Part shown: positions 10,905-19,174 of the stretch, piece after piece
Position numbering within the stretch: position 1 is the first letter of the stretch
Layout: every line of letters begins with the position of its first letter
Source: Ideonella sp. A 288
GTDB taxonomy: Bacteria; Pseudomonadota; Gammaproteobacteria; Burkholderiales; Burkholderiaceae_C
Assembly: GCF_002198735.1 (NCBI RefSeq)
Contig: NZ_MWLO01000076.1
Coordinates: 1-34,333, forward strand
Length of the DNA: 34,333 nucleotides
Direction of reading: 5' to 3'
Translations under genes and position numbers: made by a program
The notes under the pieces: generated by a model
Databases searched by the model: none
What the model was told of the DNA's origin: nothing
Seen by the model: only the letters and a program-made list of their open reading frames with translations

Positions 10905-10980
10905 TTCGTGACACACCAGCCACACGGACAAACCGGATCGGTAGGTGAATGCACGGGCACGACCCTCGAACCGGTGAGGG

Positions 10981-10986
10981 TATAAC
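10981..10986 (+). promoter_or_regulatory. Candidate -10 of the acyl-CoA synthetase cluster
   Basis: TATAAC inside the small inverted repeat GGGT-ATA-ACCC, 48 bases before the start codon at 11034. Five of six bases match the -10 consensus. The expected -35 position is GC-rich and does not match, so an activator may be needed. Confidence 0.4.
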
Positions 10987-11033
10987 CCTTCGGTCCTGTC
11001 CATGACGCTGCCGAACGGCGCTCCTTTCCTCCC

Positions 11034-12560
11034 ATGTCGACCGAATCCCTCATCGCCCTCTTGTCCGCCGGAGCCGATGGCGCCGCCGCCGTCACCGCCC
11101 CGGGCCGCCCGGCGCTCGATTTCGGCGGCCTGCGCCAGTTGGTGGCCGACACGCTGGCCCAGCTCAATGGCCTGGGCATCGGGCGCAACGACCGCGTGGC
11201 CATCGTCGTCAACAACGGCCCCGAGATGGCCACCGCCTTCATGGCCTGCGCCTGCGGCGTGGCCAGTGCGCCGCTGAACCCGGCCTACCGGGCCGACGAG
11301 TTCGAGTTCTACCTGTCCGACCTGCACGCCAAGGCGCTGCTGGTCGAGGCCGGCAGCACCTCCCCGGCCATCGAGGTGGCCCAGAAGCTGGGCGTGCGCG
11401 TGATCGACCTGGTGGTGGCCGACGGCGCCCCGGCCGGCACCTTCACGCTGAAACCCCGCGACGGCGCCACCGCCGCGCCGGCCGCGGCGCCCACCTATGC
11501 CCAGCCCGAGGACGTGTCGATGGTGCTGCACACCTCGGGCACCACCTCGCGGCCGAAGATCGTGCCGCTGTCGCAACGCAACCTGTGCGCGTCCGCCCGC
11601 CACATCGCCCGCACGCTGCAGTTCGGCGCTGGCGACCGCGGTCTCAACGTGATGCCGCTGTTCCACATCCATGGCCTGATCGCCGGCGTGCTGGCGCCGC
11701 TGTCGGCCGGTTCGCAGGTGTTCTGCACGCCGGGCTTCAATGCGCTGAAGTTCTTTGCGTGGATGGACGAGGCCAAGCCCACCTGGTACACGGCCGTGCC
11801 CACCATGCACCAGGCCATCGTCGCCCGGGCCAAGGGCAATGCCGAGGTCATCGCCCGCCACCCGCTGCGCTTCATGCGCTCGTCGTCGTCGTCGATGCCG
11901 CCGCAGGTGATCAAGGAACTCGAAGAGGTCTTCAAGGCGCCACTCATCGAGGCCTACGGCATGACCGAGGCCACGCACCAGATGGCCTCCAACCCGCTAC
12001 CGCCGGCCGTGCGCAAGCCCGGCAGCGTGGGCCTGGCCGCCGGCCCCGAAGTGGCCATCATGGCCGAGGACGGCACGCTGCTGCCGGCCGGCGCCATCGG
12101 CGAGATCGTCATCCGCGGCCCCAACGTCACCGCCGGCTACGAGAGCAACCCGAAGGCCAACGAAGAGGCCTTCACCCACGGCTGGTTCCGCACCGGCGAC
12201 CAGGGCCAGATCGATGACGAGGGCTACATCAGCCTCACCGGCCGGCTGAAGGAGATCATCAACCGCGGCGGCGAGAAGGTGAGCCCGCGCGAGGTCGACG
12301 AGATCATCATGGACCACCCGGCCGTGGCGCAGGTGGTGTGCTTCGGCATGCCGCACCCCAAGCTCGGCGAGGAGGTGGCCGCCTGCGTGGTGCTTCGAGA
12401 CGGTGCCTCGCTCACCGAGCGCGAGCTGCAGGCCTTCGTGGCCACCCGCGCCGCCGACTTCAAGGTGCCCAAGAAGATCCTGTTCATGGCCGAGATCCCG
12501 AAGGGCGCCACCGGCAAGCTGCAGCGCATCGGCCTGGCCCAGAAACTCGGCCTGGGCTGA
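11034..12560 (+). CDS. AMP-dependent acyl-CoA synthetase, oxalate-CoA ligase (Pcs60/AAE3)-like
   Basis: 508 aa ANL-superfamily enzyme that activates a carboxylic acid with ATP and CoA. Core motifs: the phosphate-binding loop [13 protein letters not shown] (163-175), the aromatic/adenine motif [18 protein letters not shown] (306-323), GWFRTGDQG (383-391), the hinge [18 protein letters not shown] (401-418) and the C-terminal catalytic lysine Lys495 in [10 protein letters not shown]. The SSSSSMPP and [14 protein letters not shown] stretches are typical of the yeast Pcs60 / plant AAE3 oxalyl-CoA synthetase group, so a short dicarboxylate or related acid is a reasonable substrate guess. It heads a plus-strand cluster with a complete TctABC importer, suggesting it activates what that system brings in. 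Confidence 0.85.
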   Translation: MSTESLIALLSAGADGAAAVTAPGRPALDFGGLRQLVADTLAQLNGLGIGRNDRVAIVVNNGPEMATAFMACACGVASAPLNPAYRADEFEFYLSDLHAKALLVEAGSTSPAIEVAQKLGVRVIDLVVADGAPAGTFTLKPRDGATAAPAAAPTYAQPEDVSMVLHTSGTTSRPKIVPLSQRNLCASARHIARTLQFGAGDRGLNVMPLFHIHGLIAGVLAPLSAGSQVFCTPGFNALKFFAWMDEAKPTWYTAVPTMHQAIVARAKGNAEVIARHPLRFMRSSSSSMPPQVIKELEEVFKAPLIEAYGMTEATHQMASNPLPPAVRKPGSVGLAAGPEVAIMAEDGTLLPAGAIGEIVIRGPNVTAGYESNPKANEEAFTHGWFRTGDQGQIDDEGYISLTGRLKEIINRGGEKVSPREVDEIIMDHPAVAQVVCFGMPHPKLGEEVAACVVLRDGASLTERELQAFVATRAADFKVPKKILFMAEIPKGATGKLQRIGLAQKLGLG

Positions 12561-12659
12561 ACCCTGCCCGACCATCCCGCGGGGTGCACCAGCCCGCGTG
12601 GGGTGGCCCGCGACCGTGCCCCCCGCCCGACCCCACACGACACCCGAGGAGATCCACGA

Positions 12660-13655
12660 ATGACGTTCCGTTGGAAGAAGTTGCTGAGCACCCTGACCCT
12701 GGCCGCCGTGGCCGGTGCCGCCCAGGCGGCCTGGGAACCCGCCAAGCCGGTCGAGTTCGTCGTGCCCGCCGGCACCGGTGGCGGCGCCGACCAGATGGCC
12801 CGCTTCATCCAGGGCGTGGTGGCCAAGCACAAGCTCATGAAGCAGTCGATCGTCGTCGTCAACAAGGGCGGTGGCGCTGGCGCCGAAGGCTTCCTCGAGG
12901 TCAAGGGCGCGTCGCGCGACCCGCACAAGCTGATCATCACGCTGTCGAACCTGTTCACCACGCCGCTGGCCACCGGGGTGCCGTTCAACTGGCGCGACAT
13001 GACGCCGGTGTCGATGATGGCGCTCGACCAGTTCATCCTGTGGGTCAACGCCGAGTCACCGTACAAGTCGGCCAAGGACTTCATCGAAGCGGCCAAGGCC
13101 CAACCGAACAACACCCTCAAGATCGGCGGCACCGGCTCGAAGCAGGAAGACCAGATCATCGCCGTGATGCTCGAGGGCGTGGCCGGCAAGAAGCTCACCT
13201 ACATCCCCTACAAGGGCGGCGGCGAGGTGGCCGTGCAACTGGTGGGCAACCACGTCACGGCGACGGTGAACAACCCGATCGAGGCCGAATCGCATTGGCG
13301 TGCCGGCAAGCTGCGTGCGCTGTGCGTGTTCGACAAGGACCGCCTGCCCTACGCCACCAAGCTGTCGCACGGCATGTCCTGGCAGGACGTGCCCACCTGC
13401 AGCTCGGCCGGCATCTCTGCCGAGTACGTGATGCTGCGCGGCATCTTCATGCCGCCCAACGTCACCAAGGAACAGCAGGCCTTCTACGTCGACCTGATGG
13501 CCAAGGTGCGGGCCACCCCCGACTGGAAGGAGTTCATGGAAAAGGGCGCCTTCCGCCAGACGGCGCTAACCGGCGACGCCTACTTCGACTGGCTGGGCAA
13601 GACCGAGCAGATGCACCGCGAGCTGATGAAGAAGGCCGGCTTCATGGCGCAGTAG
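12660..13655 (+). CDS. Bug/TctC-family substrate-binding protein, first of tandem pair
   Basis: 331 aa periplasmic receptor of a tripartite tricarboxylate transporter (TTT). The signal peptide is MTFRWKKLLSTLTLAAVAGAAQA, with cleavage after AQA at about residue 23. The mature part begins WEPAKPVEFVVPAGTGGGADQMAR, the Bug-family ligand-contact loop. Later signatures are SNLFTTPLATG, GGTGSKQEDQ and PYKGGGEVAVQLVGNHVTATVNNP. A GAGGAG ribosome site sits just before ATG 12660. The gene is 99 bp downstream of the acyl-CoA synthetase and followed 2 bp later by a paralogue about 60% identical by eye. Bug receptors bind carboxylates (citrate, glutamate, aromatic acids and others); the ligand here is unknown. 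Confidence 0.92.
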   Translation: MTFRWKKLLSTLTLAAVAGAAQAAWEPAKPVEFVVPAGTGGGADQMARFIQGVVAKHKLMKQSIVVVNKGGGAGAEGFLEVKGASRDPHKLIITLSNLFTTPLATGVPFNWRDMTPVSMMALDQFILWVNAESPYKSAKDFIEAAKAQPNNTLKIGGTGSKQEDQIIAVMLEGVAGKKLTYIPYKGGGEVAVQLVGNHVTATVNNPIEAESHWRAGKLRALCVFDKDRLPYATKLSHGMSWQDVPTCSSAGISAEYVMLRGIFMPPNVTKEQQAFYVDLMAKVRATPDWKEFMEKGAFRQTALTGDAYFDWLGKTEQMHRELMKKAGFMAQ

Positions 13656-13657
13656 CC

Positions 13658-14671
13658 GTGAGGCCGCGTGTGCCTTCCGGCCGGACCCCGGTCCTTGTTG
13701 CGGCTGCGCTGGCCGTCGGCCTGCTGTCCGGCGGGCCGGCCGCGGCCTGGGAGCCGACGGCGCCGGTCGAGCTGGTGGTGCCGGCCGGCACCGGCGGTGG
13801 TGCCGACCAGATGGCCCGCTTTCTGCAAGCCACGATCGCCCGGCACGGCCTGCTCAAGCAGCCGATGCTGGTCGTCAACAAGGCGGGCAACTCCGGCGCC
13901 GAGGGCCTGCTCGACCTGAAGGCCTCGCACGGCAACCCGAACAAGCTGGCGATCACGCTGTCCAACCTGTTCACCACGCCGCTGGCCACCGGGCTGGCCT
14001 TCAACTGGCGCGACGTGAAACCGGTGACGATGCTCGCGCTCGACCAGTTCGTGCTGTGGGTGCGGGCCGACTCGGCCCACAAGACCGCACAAGAGTTCAT
14101 CGGCGCGCTGCGCACGCAACCGGCCGGGTCGATCAAGCTGGGGGGCACCGGCAGCAAGCAGGAAGACCAACTGGTCGGCGTGCTGCTGGAGGCCGCGGTC
14201 GGCGGCAGGCTGAGCTATGTGCCGCTGAAGGGCGGCGGTGACGTGGTCGCCGCCTTGGTGGCCGGGCAGGTCGACGCCACGGTCAACAACCCGATCGAGG
14301 CCGAGGCCCAATGGCGCGCCGGCAAGGTGCGGCCGCTGTGCGTGTTCGATGGCGCGCGGCTCGCCAACCCGGGCAAGGTGGCCGGCGGCCAGGGCTGGAG
14401 CGACATTCCCACCTGCATGTCGGTGGGCATCCCGGTGCAATACCTGATGCTGCGTGGCATCTTTGCCCCGCCCGACGCCACGCCAGAGCAGGTGGCCTTC
14501 TACGTGCAGCTCTTCACCCGCGTGAGCGCGCTGCCCGAGTGGAAGGACTTCATGGCCAAGGGCGCCTTCAAGGACTCGCAGATGGCCGGTGCCGAGTTCA
14601 CGGCCTGGCTGGACAAGGCCGAGAGCTTCCACAAGCTGCTGATGCGCGAGGCGAAGCTGATCGCCAAATGA
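13658..14671 (+). CDS. Bug/TctC-family substrate-binding protein, second of tandem pair
   Basis: About 337 aa, paralogue of the preceding gene. The mature part starts WEPTAPVELVVPAGTGGGADQMAR and shares SNLFTTPLATG, FNWRDV, GGTGSKQEDQ and VNNPIEAE. The signal peptide is LVAAALAVGLLSGGPAAA. There is no ATG. GTG 13658 lies 2 bp after the upstream stop; GTG 13670 is an alternative with a GAGG 6 bases before it and gives a more usual signal-peptide length. Either way translation is coupled to the first receptor. The two copies differ in the central region (for example NAESPYKS versus RADSAHKT), which could change ligand range while both dock to the same TctBA membrane unit. Confidence 0.9.
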   Translation: MRPRVPSGRTPVLVAAALAVGLLSGGPAAAWEPTAPVELVVPAGTGGGADQMARFLQATIARHGLLKQPMLVVNKAGNSGAEGLLDLKASHGNPNKLAITLSNLFTTPLATGLAFNWRDVKPVTMLALDQFVLWVRADSAHKTAQEFIGALRTQPAGSIKLGGTGSKQEDQLVGVLLEAAVGGRLSYVPLKGGGDVVAALVAGQVDATVNNPIEAEAQWRAGKVRPLCVFDGARLANPGKVAGGQGWSDIPTCMSVGIPVQYLMLRGIFAPPDATPEQVAFYVQLFTRVSALPEWKDFMAKGAFKDSQMAGAEFTAWLDKAESFHKLLMREAKLIAK

Positions 14672-14731
14672 CCCTCGGCCGGCACCCGGCCCGCGACGAA
14701 GACCACGACCAGATCGATCCAGGAGACTGCC

Positions 14732-15235
14732 TTGTCGGAAGACCAAGAACCGCGTCGCATCGTGCTGACGCGCCTGCCCGAGGTGCTGGTGGCCCTGGTG
14801 CTGCTGCTGCTCGCCGGGCTGGTGATCGCCGACAGCCTGCGCGTGGGCCACGGCTGGGCCGAAGACGGCCCCCGCGCGGGCTACTTTCCGTTCTTCATCG
14901 GCATCGGGCTGGCCCTGGCCGCGGCCGGCATCGTGGTGCAGCAGGTGCTGGCCTGGCGCGAGGACGACCGCGAGTTCGTCGGCTACACCGAGGCCGGCAT
15001 GGTGTGGGCGGTGCTGTGGCCGATGGTGCTGTACGCGCTGCTCATCTGGCCGGCGGGCATCTACGCCTCGTCGGCCGCGCTGATCGTCTACTTCATGCGC
15101 CGCCATGGCCGCTTCGGCTGGGGCCCGTCGGTGCTGATCGCCGGCGGCGTCACGGTGCTGCTGTTCCTCGTCTTCGAGCGCTGGTTCCTCGTGCCCCTGC
15201 CCAAGGGCCCGCTGGAAGAGTGGCTCGGCCTGTGA
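14732..15235 (+). CDS. tctB: TctB-family small membrane subunit of a tripartite tricarboxylate transporter
   Basis: 167 aa inner-membrane protein with four predicted transmembrane helices: about 15-34 (VLVALVLLLLAGLVIAD), 48-69 (YFPFFIGIGLALAAAGIVVQQVL), 88-112 (MVWAVLWPMVLYALLIWPAGIYA), and 133-155 (VLIAGGVTVLLFLVFERWFLVPL). RAGYFPFFIG and the C-terminal FERWFLVPLPKGPLEEWLGL are usual TctB motifs. The start is TTG 14732 with a perfect AGGAG at 14721; no ATG is suitable. It sits between the receptors and TctA, the normal gene order tctC-tctB-tctA. Confidence 0.9.
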   Translation: MSEDQEPRRIVLTRLPEVLVALVLLLLAGLVIADSLRVGHGWAEDGPRAGYFPFFIGIGLALAAAGIVVQQVLAWREDDREFVGYTEAGMVWAVLWPMVLYALLIWPAGIYASSAALIVYFMRRHGRFGWGPSVLIAGGVTVLLFLVFERWFLVPLPKGPLEEWLGL

Positions 15236-15253
15236 CCCCGCAAGGATTCCGCC

Positions 15254-16741
15254 ATGGATGAACTGGGCAATCTCATGCACGGCTTCGGCATCGCGATGAC
15301 GCTGCCGAACCTGGGCTACATGGTGCTGGGCATCCTGCTCGGCGTGCTGATCGGCGTGCTGCCGGGGCTGGGTGGCGCCAACGGCGTGGCCATCCTGCTG
15401 CCGCTCACCTTCTCGATGAACCCCACGTCGGCCATCATCATGCTGTCGTGCATCTACTGGGGCGCGCTGTTCGGCGGGGCGATCACGTCGATCCTGTTCA
15501 ACATCCCGGGCGAGCCCTGGTCGGTGGCCACCACCTTCGATGGCTATCCGATGGCCCAGCAGGGCAAGGCCGCGCAGGCGCTGACCACGGCCTTCACCTC
15601 CAGTTTCGTCGGCGCGCTGTTCGCGGTGATCCTGATCACCTTCCTGGCACCGCTGCTGGCGCGCTTCGCGCTGAACTTCGGGCCGGCCGAGATGTTCGCG
15701 GTGCAGTTCCTCACCTTCTGCAGCTTTGTCGGCATGAGCAAGGAGCCACCGCTCAAGACCCTGGCCGCCATGCTGCTGGGCTTCGCGCTGGCCGCCGTGG
15801 GCATGGACATGGTCACCGGCCAGCTGCGCATGACCTACGGCACCACGGTGCTGCTGAAGGGCTTCGACTTCCTGATCGCGGTGATCGGCCTGTTCGGCAT
15901 CGGCGAGATCCTGCTCACGATGGAAGAAGGCCTGTCGTTCAAGGGCAAGAGCGCGCGCATCGACCCCAAGGTGGTGCTGCAGACCTGGCGCGAACTGCTC
16001 AAGCACTGGCGCACCTTCCTGCGCGCCACCGCCATCGGGTGCTGGATGGGCATCACCCCGGGTGGCGCCACGCCGGCCTCGTTCATGAGCTATGGCATGG
16101 CCCGCCGCCTGTCGCGCAAGCCCGAGACCTTCGGCAAGGGCGCGATCGAAGGCGTGGTGGCGCCCGAGACGGCCGCCCACGCCGCCGGCACCGCCGCGCT
16201 GCTGCCGATGCTCACGCTGGGCATCCCCGGTTCGCCCACCGCCGCGGTGCTGCTGGGCGGCCTGCTGATCTGGGGCCTGCAGCCGGGCCCCATGCTCTTC
16301 GTCGAGCAGAAGGAGTTCGTCTGGGGCCTGATCGCGTCGATGTACCTGGGCAACATCGTCGGCCTGCTGGTGGTGCTGACCACCGTGCCCTGGTGGGCGG
16401 CCATCCTGCGCATCCCGTTCTCGGTGATCGCGCCGGTGATCATCGTCGTCTGCGCCATCGGCGCCTACACGGTGCACAGTTCGATGTTCGACGTGGCGAT
16501 GATGCTGGTCTTCGGCGTCTTCGGCTATCTGTTCAAGAAGCTCAAGTACCCGCTGGCGCCTTTGGTGCTGGCCCTGGTGCTGGGCGACATGGCCGAGACC
16601 AACTTCCGCCAGTCGATGCTGTCGTCGCAGGGCCAGCTGTCGATCTTCTGGGCCAACCCGCTGGTCGGCAGCCTGATGGCACTGGCCCTCGTCATGCTGC
16701 TATCGCCACTGGTGGGCATGGTGCGCGAGCGCTTCCGCTGA
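15254..16741 (+). CDS. tctA: TctA-family large membrane subunit of a tripartite tricarboxylate transporter
   Basis: 495 aa, the normal TctA length, with about 11-12 hydrophobic segments. Family signatures include GVLIGVLPGLGGANGVAILLP (about 33-53), YWGALFGGAITSILFNIPGEPWSVATTFDGYPMAQQGKA (70-108), IGCWMGITPGGATPASFMSYG and EGVVAPETAAHAAGTAALLPMLTLGIPGSPTAAVLLGG. This is the ion-driven translocation subunit, working with TctB and a periplasmic TctC receptor. An AAGGA ribosome site precedes ATG 15254, 18 bp after tctB, so they are co-transcribed. Confidence 0.95.
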   Translation: MDELGNLMHGFGIAMTLPNLGYMVLGILLGVLIGVLPGLGGANGVAILLPLTFSMNPTSAIIMLSCIYWGALFGGAITSILFNIPGEPWSVATTFDGYPMAQQGKAAQALTTAFTSSFVGALFAVILITFLAPLLARFALNFGPAEMFAVQFLTFCSFVGMSKEPPLKTLAAMLLGFALAAVGMDMVTGQLRMTYGTTVLLKGFDFLIAVIGLFGIGEILLTMEEGLSFKGKSARIDPKVVLQTWRELLKHWRTFLRATAIGCWMGITPGGATPASFMSYGMARRLSRKPETFGKGAIEGVVAPETAAHAAGTAALLPMLTLGIPGSPTAAVLLGGLLIWGLQPGPMLFVEQKEFVWGLIASMYLGNIVGLLVVLTTVPWWAAILRIPFSVIAPVIIVVCAIGAYTVHSSMFDVAMMLVFGVFGYLFKKLKYPLAPLVLALVLGDMAETNFRQSMLSSQGQLSIFWANPLVGSLMALALVMLLSPLVGMVRERFR

Positions 16742-16775
16742 CCATGGCTGTCCCCACGCAAGGAGCCTTCTCGCC

Positions 16776-17786
16776 ATGAAATACGCCATCGTCGGCGCCG
16801 GGGCCATCGGCGGCTACCTGGGCGCCAAGCTTGCCCGTGCGGGCGAGGACGTCACCTTCATCGCCCGCCGCCAGAACCTGGCGGCCATTGCCGCGAACGG
16901 CTTCAGGCTGATCCTGGAGGACGGCACCGAAGAGCACGCCCCCACCGCCCGCGCGGTGGAGCACATGGAACAGGCCGGCCCGCAGGACGTGGTGCTGATC
17001 ACCCTGAAGGCGCACCAGTTGCGCGACGTGGTGCCAGGGCTGCGCGCGCTGTTCGGGCCGCACACCATGGTCGTCACGATGATCAACGGCGTGCCCTGGT
17101 GGTACTTCCACAAGCTGGGCGGCGCCTTCGACGGGCGCGCTCTGGCCAGCGTCGATCCCGATGGCGCGCTGGCCGCCGCCATCGAGCCCGAGCGGGTTAT
17201 CGGCAGCGTGGTCTACCCGGCGGCCGAGCTGGTGGCGCCTGGCGTGGTCAAGCTGATCGAGGGCAACCGCTTCACCCTCGGCGAGCTCGACGGCAGCCGC
17301 AGCGAGCGCATCGACGCGCTGTCGCAGTCGCTCATGAAGGCCGGCTTCAAGGCCCCGGTCAGCAAGGACATCCGGGGCGAGATCTGGGTCAAGCTGTGGG
17401 GCAACCTGTGCTTCAACCCGATCTCGGCGCTGTCGCACGCCACGCTGGAAGGCATCTGCCGCTTCGGGCCCACGCGCGACCTGGCCGCCGCGATGATGGC
17501 CGAGGCCCAGGCCATCGGCGAACAGCTCGGCGTGCAGTTCAAGATCTCGATCGACAAGCGCATCGCCGGCGCCGAGGCCGTGGGCGCGCACAAGACCTCG
17601 ATGCTGCAGGACGTGGAGCGCGGCCGTGCGCTCGAGCTGGAAGCGCTGGTCGGCTCGGTGCTCGAACTGGGCCGGATCACCGGCGTGGCCACGCCGCACA
17701 TCGCGGCGGTCTACGCCGTCACCGCCCTGCTCGGCCGCACGCTGCAGCAGCAGCGCGGCCGGCTCGAGGTGCAGCCGCTGGGCTGA
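16776..17786 (+). CDS. PanE/ApbA-family 2-dehydropantoate 2-reductase-like protein
   Basis: 336 aa. The N-terminal Rossmann motif GAGAIGGYLGAKLARAG (7-23) binds NADPH, ITLKAHQLRDVVPGL carries the substrate-side lysine of the family, and EIWVKLWGNLCFNPISALSHATLEGIC is the conserved C-terminal domain helix. PanE reduces ketopantoate for CoA synthesis, but many paralogues in catabolic clusters act on other 2-oxo acids. It follows tctA by 34 bp with an AAGGAG ribosome site, so a role in metabolism of the imported acid is more likely than pantothenate synthesis. It ends 3 bp from the convergent FAH-family gene. Confidence 0.88.
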   Translation: MKYAIVGAGAIGGYLGAKLARAGEDVTFIARRQNLAAIAANGFRLILEDGTEEHAPTARAVEHMEQAGPQDVVLITLKAHQLRDVVPGLRALFGPHTMVVTMINGVPWWYFHKLGGAFDGRALASVDPDGALAAAIEPERVIGSVVYPAAELVAPGVVKLIEGNRFTLGELDGSRSERIDALSQSLMKAGFKAPVSKDIRGEIWVKLWGNLCFNPISALSHATLEGICRFGPTRDLAAAMMAEAQAIGEQLGVQFKISIDKRIAGAEAVGAHKTSMLQDVERGRALELEALVGSVLELGRITGVATPHIAAVYAVTALLGRTLQQQRGRLEVQPLG

Positions 17787-17789
17787 CCG

Positions 17790-18557
17790 TCAGCCGCCGT
17801 AGGTGTTGGCCAGCGTGCCGATGCCGTCGATCACCACCTCGACGGTGGTGCCCGGCTTCATCGGCAGCACGCCCAGCGAGGTGCCGCACAGGATCAGGTC
17901 GCCCGGCTCCAGCGTCATGTCGGCCGAAAGGCGCGACACCAGTTCGGCCGGCGGGAAGAACATGTCGCCCAACGGGTAGTTCTGCCGCTCGCGGCCGCCC
18001 ACCAGCGTGCGCAGCGAGGCGGTGGCGGCATCGAACGCTGTCTCGACCACCGGGCCGAAGGCGCCGAAGCCGTCCATGCCCTTGGCCCGTGCCCATTGCG
18101 GGAAGCTGGGATCGCGTCCGATCAGCTCCATCGCCGTCACGTCGTTGGCGCAGGTGTAGCCGAAGATGTGCGCCGGCGCATCGGCCACCGACACCGCGCG
18201 GGCCCGGCGGCCGATGACGATGGCCAGCTCACCCTCGTAGGCCACGCGGCCGTCGTAGGCCGCGGGCACTGGGATCGGCCGCCCATGCGCCAGCGCGCTG
18301 CTGCTGGCCTTCAGGAAGTACAGCGGCTCGGCCGGCTCGGCCCACTGGTTCTTCTCGGCCGCGGCGCGGAAGTTGTTCCACAGGCCGATGATCTTGCCGG
18401 GCTGGCAGGGCGTGAGCCACTCGATGCCGGCCACCGGCAGCCGCTCGGCGGTGGGCGCGCAGGCACCGAACATGTCGCCCTCGTGAACCCGAACCTGGTC
18501 ACCCTCGAGCGTGCCGAATGCGGCGTGGCCACCGCGCTGGAATCTGAGCCATTTCAT
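17790..18557 (-). CDS. Fumarylacetoacetate hydrolase (FAH) family protein
   Basis: 255 aa FAH-fold enzyme, a family that cleaves C-C bonds or hydrates/decarboxylates beta-diketo and 2-oxo acids with a divalent metal. The metal ligands are Glu108 and Glu110 (AYEGELAIVIGRRA) and Asp139 (CANDVTAMELIGRD). Other signatures: KIIGLWNNF (55-63), YFLKASSSALAHGRPIPVP (80-98) and the C-terminal GDLILCGTSLGVLPMKPGTTVEVVIDGIGTLANTY. The start ATG 18557 was chosen from the MKWLRF opening; a longer frame to 18620 has no homology. A CACAAT -10 element lies 8 bases before it. It is convergent with panE-like and divergent from the rhodanese gene; it probably contributes to the same acid catabolism. Confidence 0.88.
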   Translation of the reverse strand: MKWLRFQRGGHAAFGTLEGDQVRVHEGDMFGACAPTAERLPVAGIEWLTPCQPGKIIGLWNNFRAAAEKNQWAEPAEPLYFLKASSSALAHGRPIPVPAAYDGRVAYEGELAIVIGRRARAVSVADAPAHIFGYTCANDVTAMELIGRDPSFPQWARAKGMDGFGAFGPVVETAFDAATASLRTLVGGRERQNYPLGDMFFPPAELVSRLSADMTLEPGDLILCGTSLGVLPMKPGTTVEVVIDGIGTLANTYGG

Positions 18558-18565
18558 GCGACCAC

Positions 18566-18571
18566 ATTGTG
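18566..18571 (-). promoter_or_regulatory. Candidate -10 of the FAH-family gene
   Basis: CACAAT on the minus strand, 8 bases before the start ATG, implying a leaderless or near-leaderless mRNA. No matching -35 could be fixed. Confidence 0.4.
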
Positions 18572-18632
18572 ACAGCGGCCAACGCAGCAGCCGCGCTACG
18601 CTCGCGTGTCGCACGGGCACGAGGAACCCCCG

Positions 18633-19097
18633 ATGAAGCGCTATGCCGACCTGATCGCCGACGCCCTGCAGCGCGTGCGCGAGCTCATGCCCTGGGATCT
18701 GCGCGACCGCCTCGCCGCATCCCCGTCACCGCTGCTGGTCGATGTGCGCGAGCCCGCCGAGTTCGCCCAGGCGCACATCGCCGGGTCGATCAACGTGCCA
18801 CGCGGCGTGCTGGAGGCGGCCTGCGACTGGGGCTACGACGACACCGTGCCCGAGCTCGCGGGGGACACCGGCCGGACCGTCGTGGTGGTGTGCCGGTCGG
18901 GCAATCGCTCGGTGCTGGCCGCCGACCTGATGCAGACCATGGGCTACGCAGACGTCGTGTCGCTGAAGACCGGCGTGCGCGGCTGGAACGACTTCGAGCA
19001 GCCGCTGGTCGACGGCGAGGGCCGGCCGGTGGACACCGACACCGCCGAACCGATGCTGGCCTCGCGCGTGCGGCCGGACCAGTTGCGGCCGCGCTGA
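18633..19097 (+). CDS. Rhodanese-like domain protein
   Basis: 154 aa, a single rhodanese domain. The active-site loop is CRSGNRS with Cys87, followed by VLAADLMQTMGYADVVSLKTGVRGW, the standard second half of the fold; LLVDVREPAEFAQAHIAGSINVPRG (34-58) is the first half. Such proteins carry a persulfide on the cysteine and transfer sulfane sulfur; the physiological acceptor is unknown. The N-terminus (about 1-30) and acidic tail are extra. Cytoplasmic, no signal peptide. ATG 18633 has a GAGGA ribosome site 7 bases upstream. An OPT transporter follows 77 bp later, with its own promoter-like element between them. Confidence 0.9.
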   Translation: MKRYADLIADALQRVRELMPWDLRDRLAASPSPLLVDVREPAEFAQAHIAGSINVPRGVLEAACDWGYDDTVPELAGDTGRTVVVVCRSGNRSVLAADLMQTMGYADVVSLKTGVRGWNDFEQPLVDGEGRPVDTDTAEPMLASRVRPDQLRPR

Positions 19098-19143
19098 GGC
19101 GCCTGCGGCCTGCGCAACCGGCAGCGCGGGCCCCACCCACTGA

Positions 19144-19149
19144 CACAAT
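19144..19149 (+). promoter_or_regulatory. Candidate -10 of the OPT transporter gene
   Basis: CACAAT 25 bases before the start codon of the OPT gene, with a GAGAGGAA ribosome site between. It is the same hexamer as before roxA and the FAH-family gene. Confidence 0.35.
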
Positions 19150-19174
19150 GCGCCGCCACGAGAGGAACCGCCCC

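Noticed and set aside
13580-16477. Very long minus-strand open frame opposite the tct genes
   Set aside because: Composition (His/Gln/Arg/Gly-rich) is typical of antisense frames in GC-rich DNA; the plus strand carries TctC, TctB and TctA with strong motifs.
16776-17786. Calling this gene panE of pantothenate synthesis
   Set aside because: The family fits, but its place in a carboxylate uptake cluster makes a catabolic 2-oxo acid reductase equally or more likely, so no symbol was given.
18569-19174. In-frame N-terminal extension of the OPT protein
   Set aside because: It overlaps the rhodanese gene in another frame, is Arg/Ala-rich with no homology, and a good ribosome site precedes the ATG at 19175.
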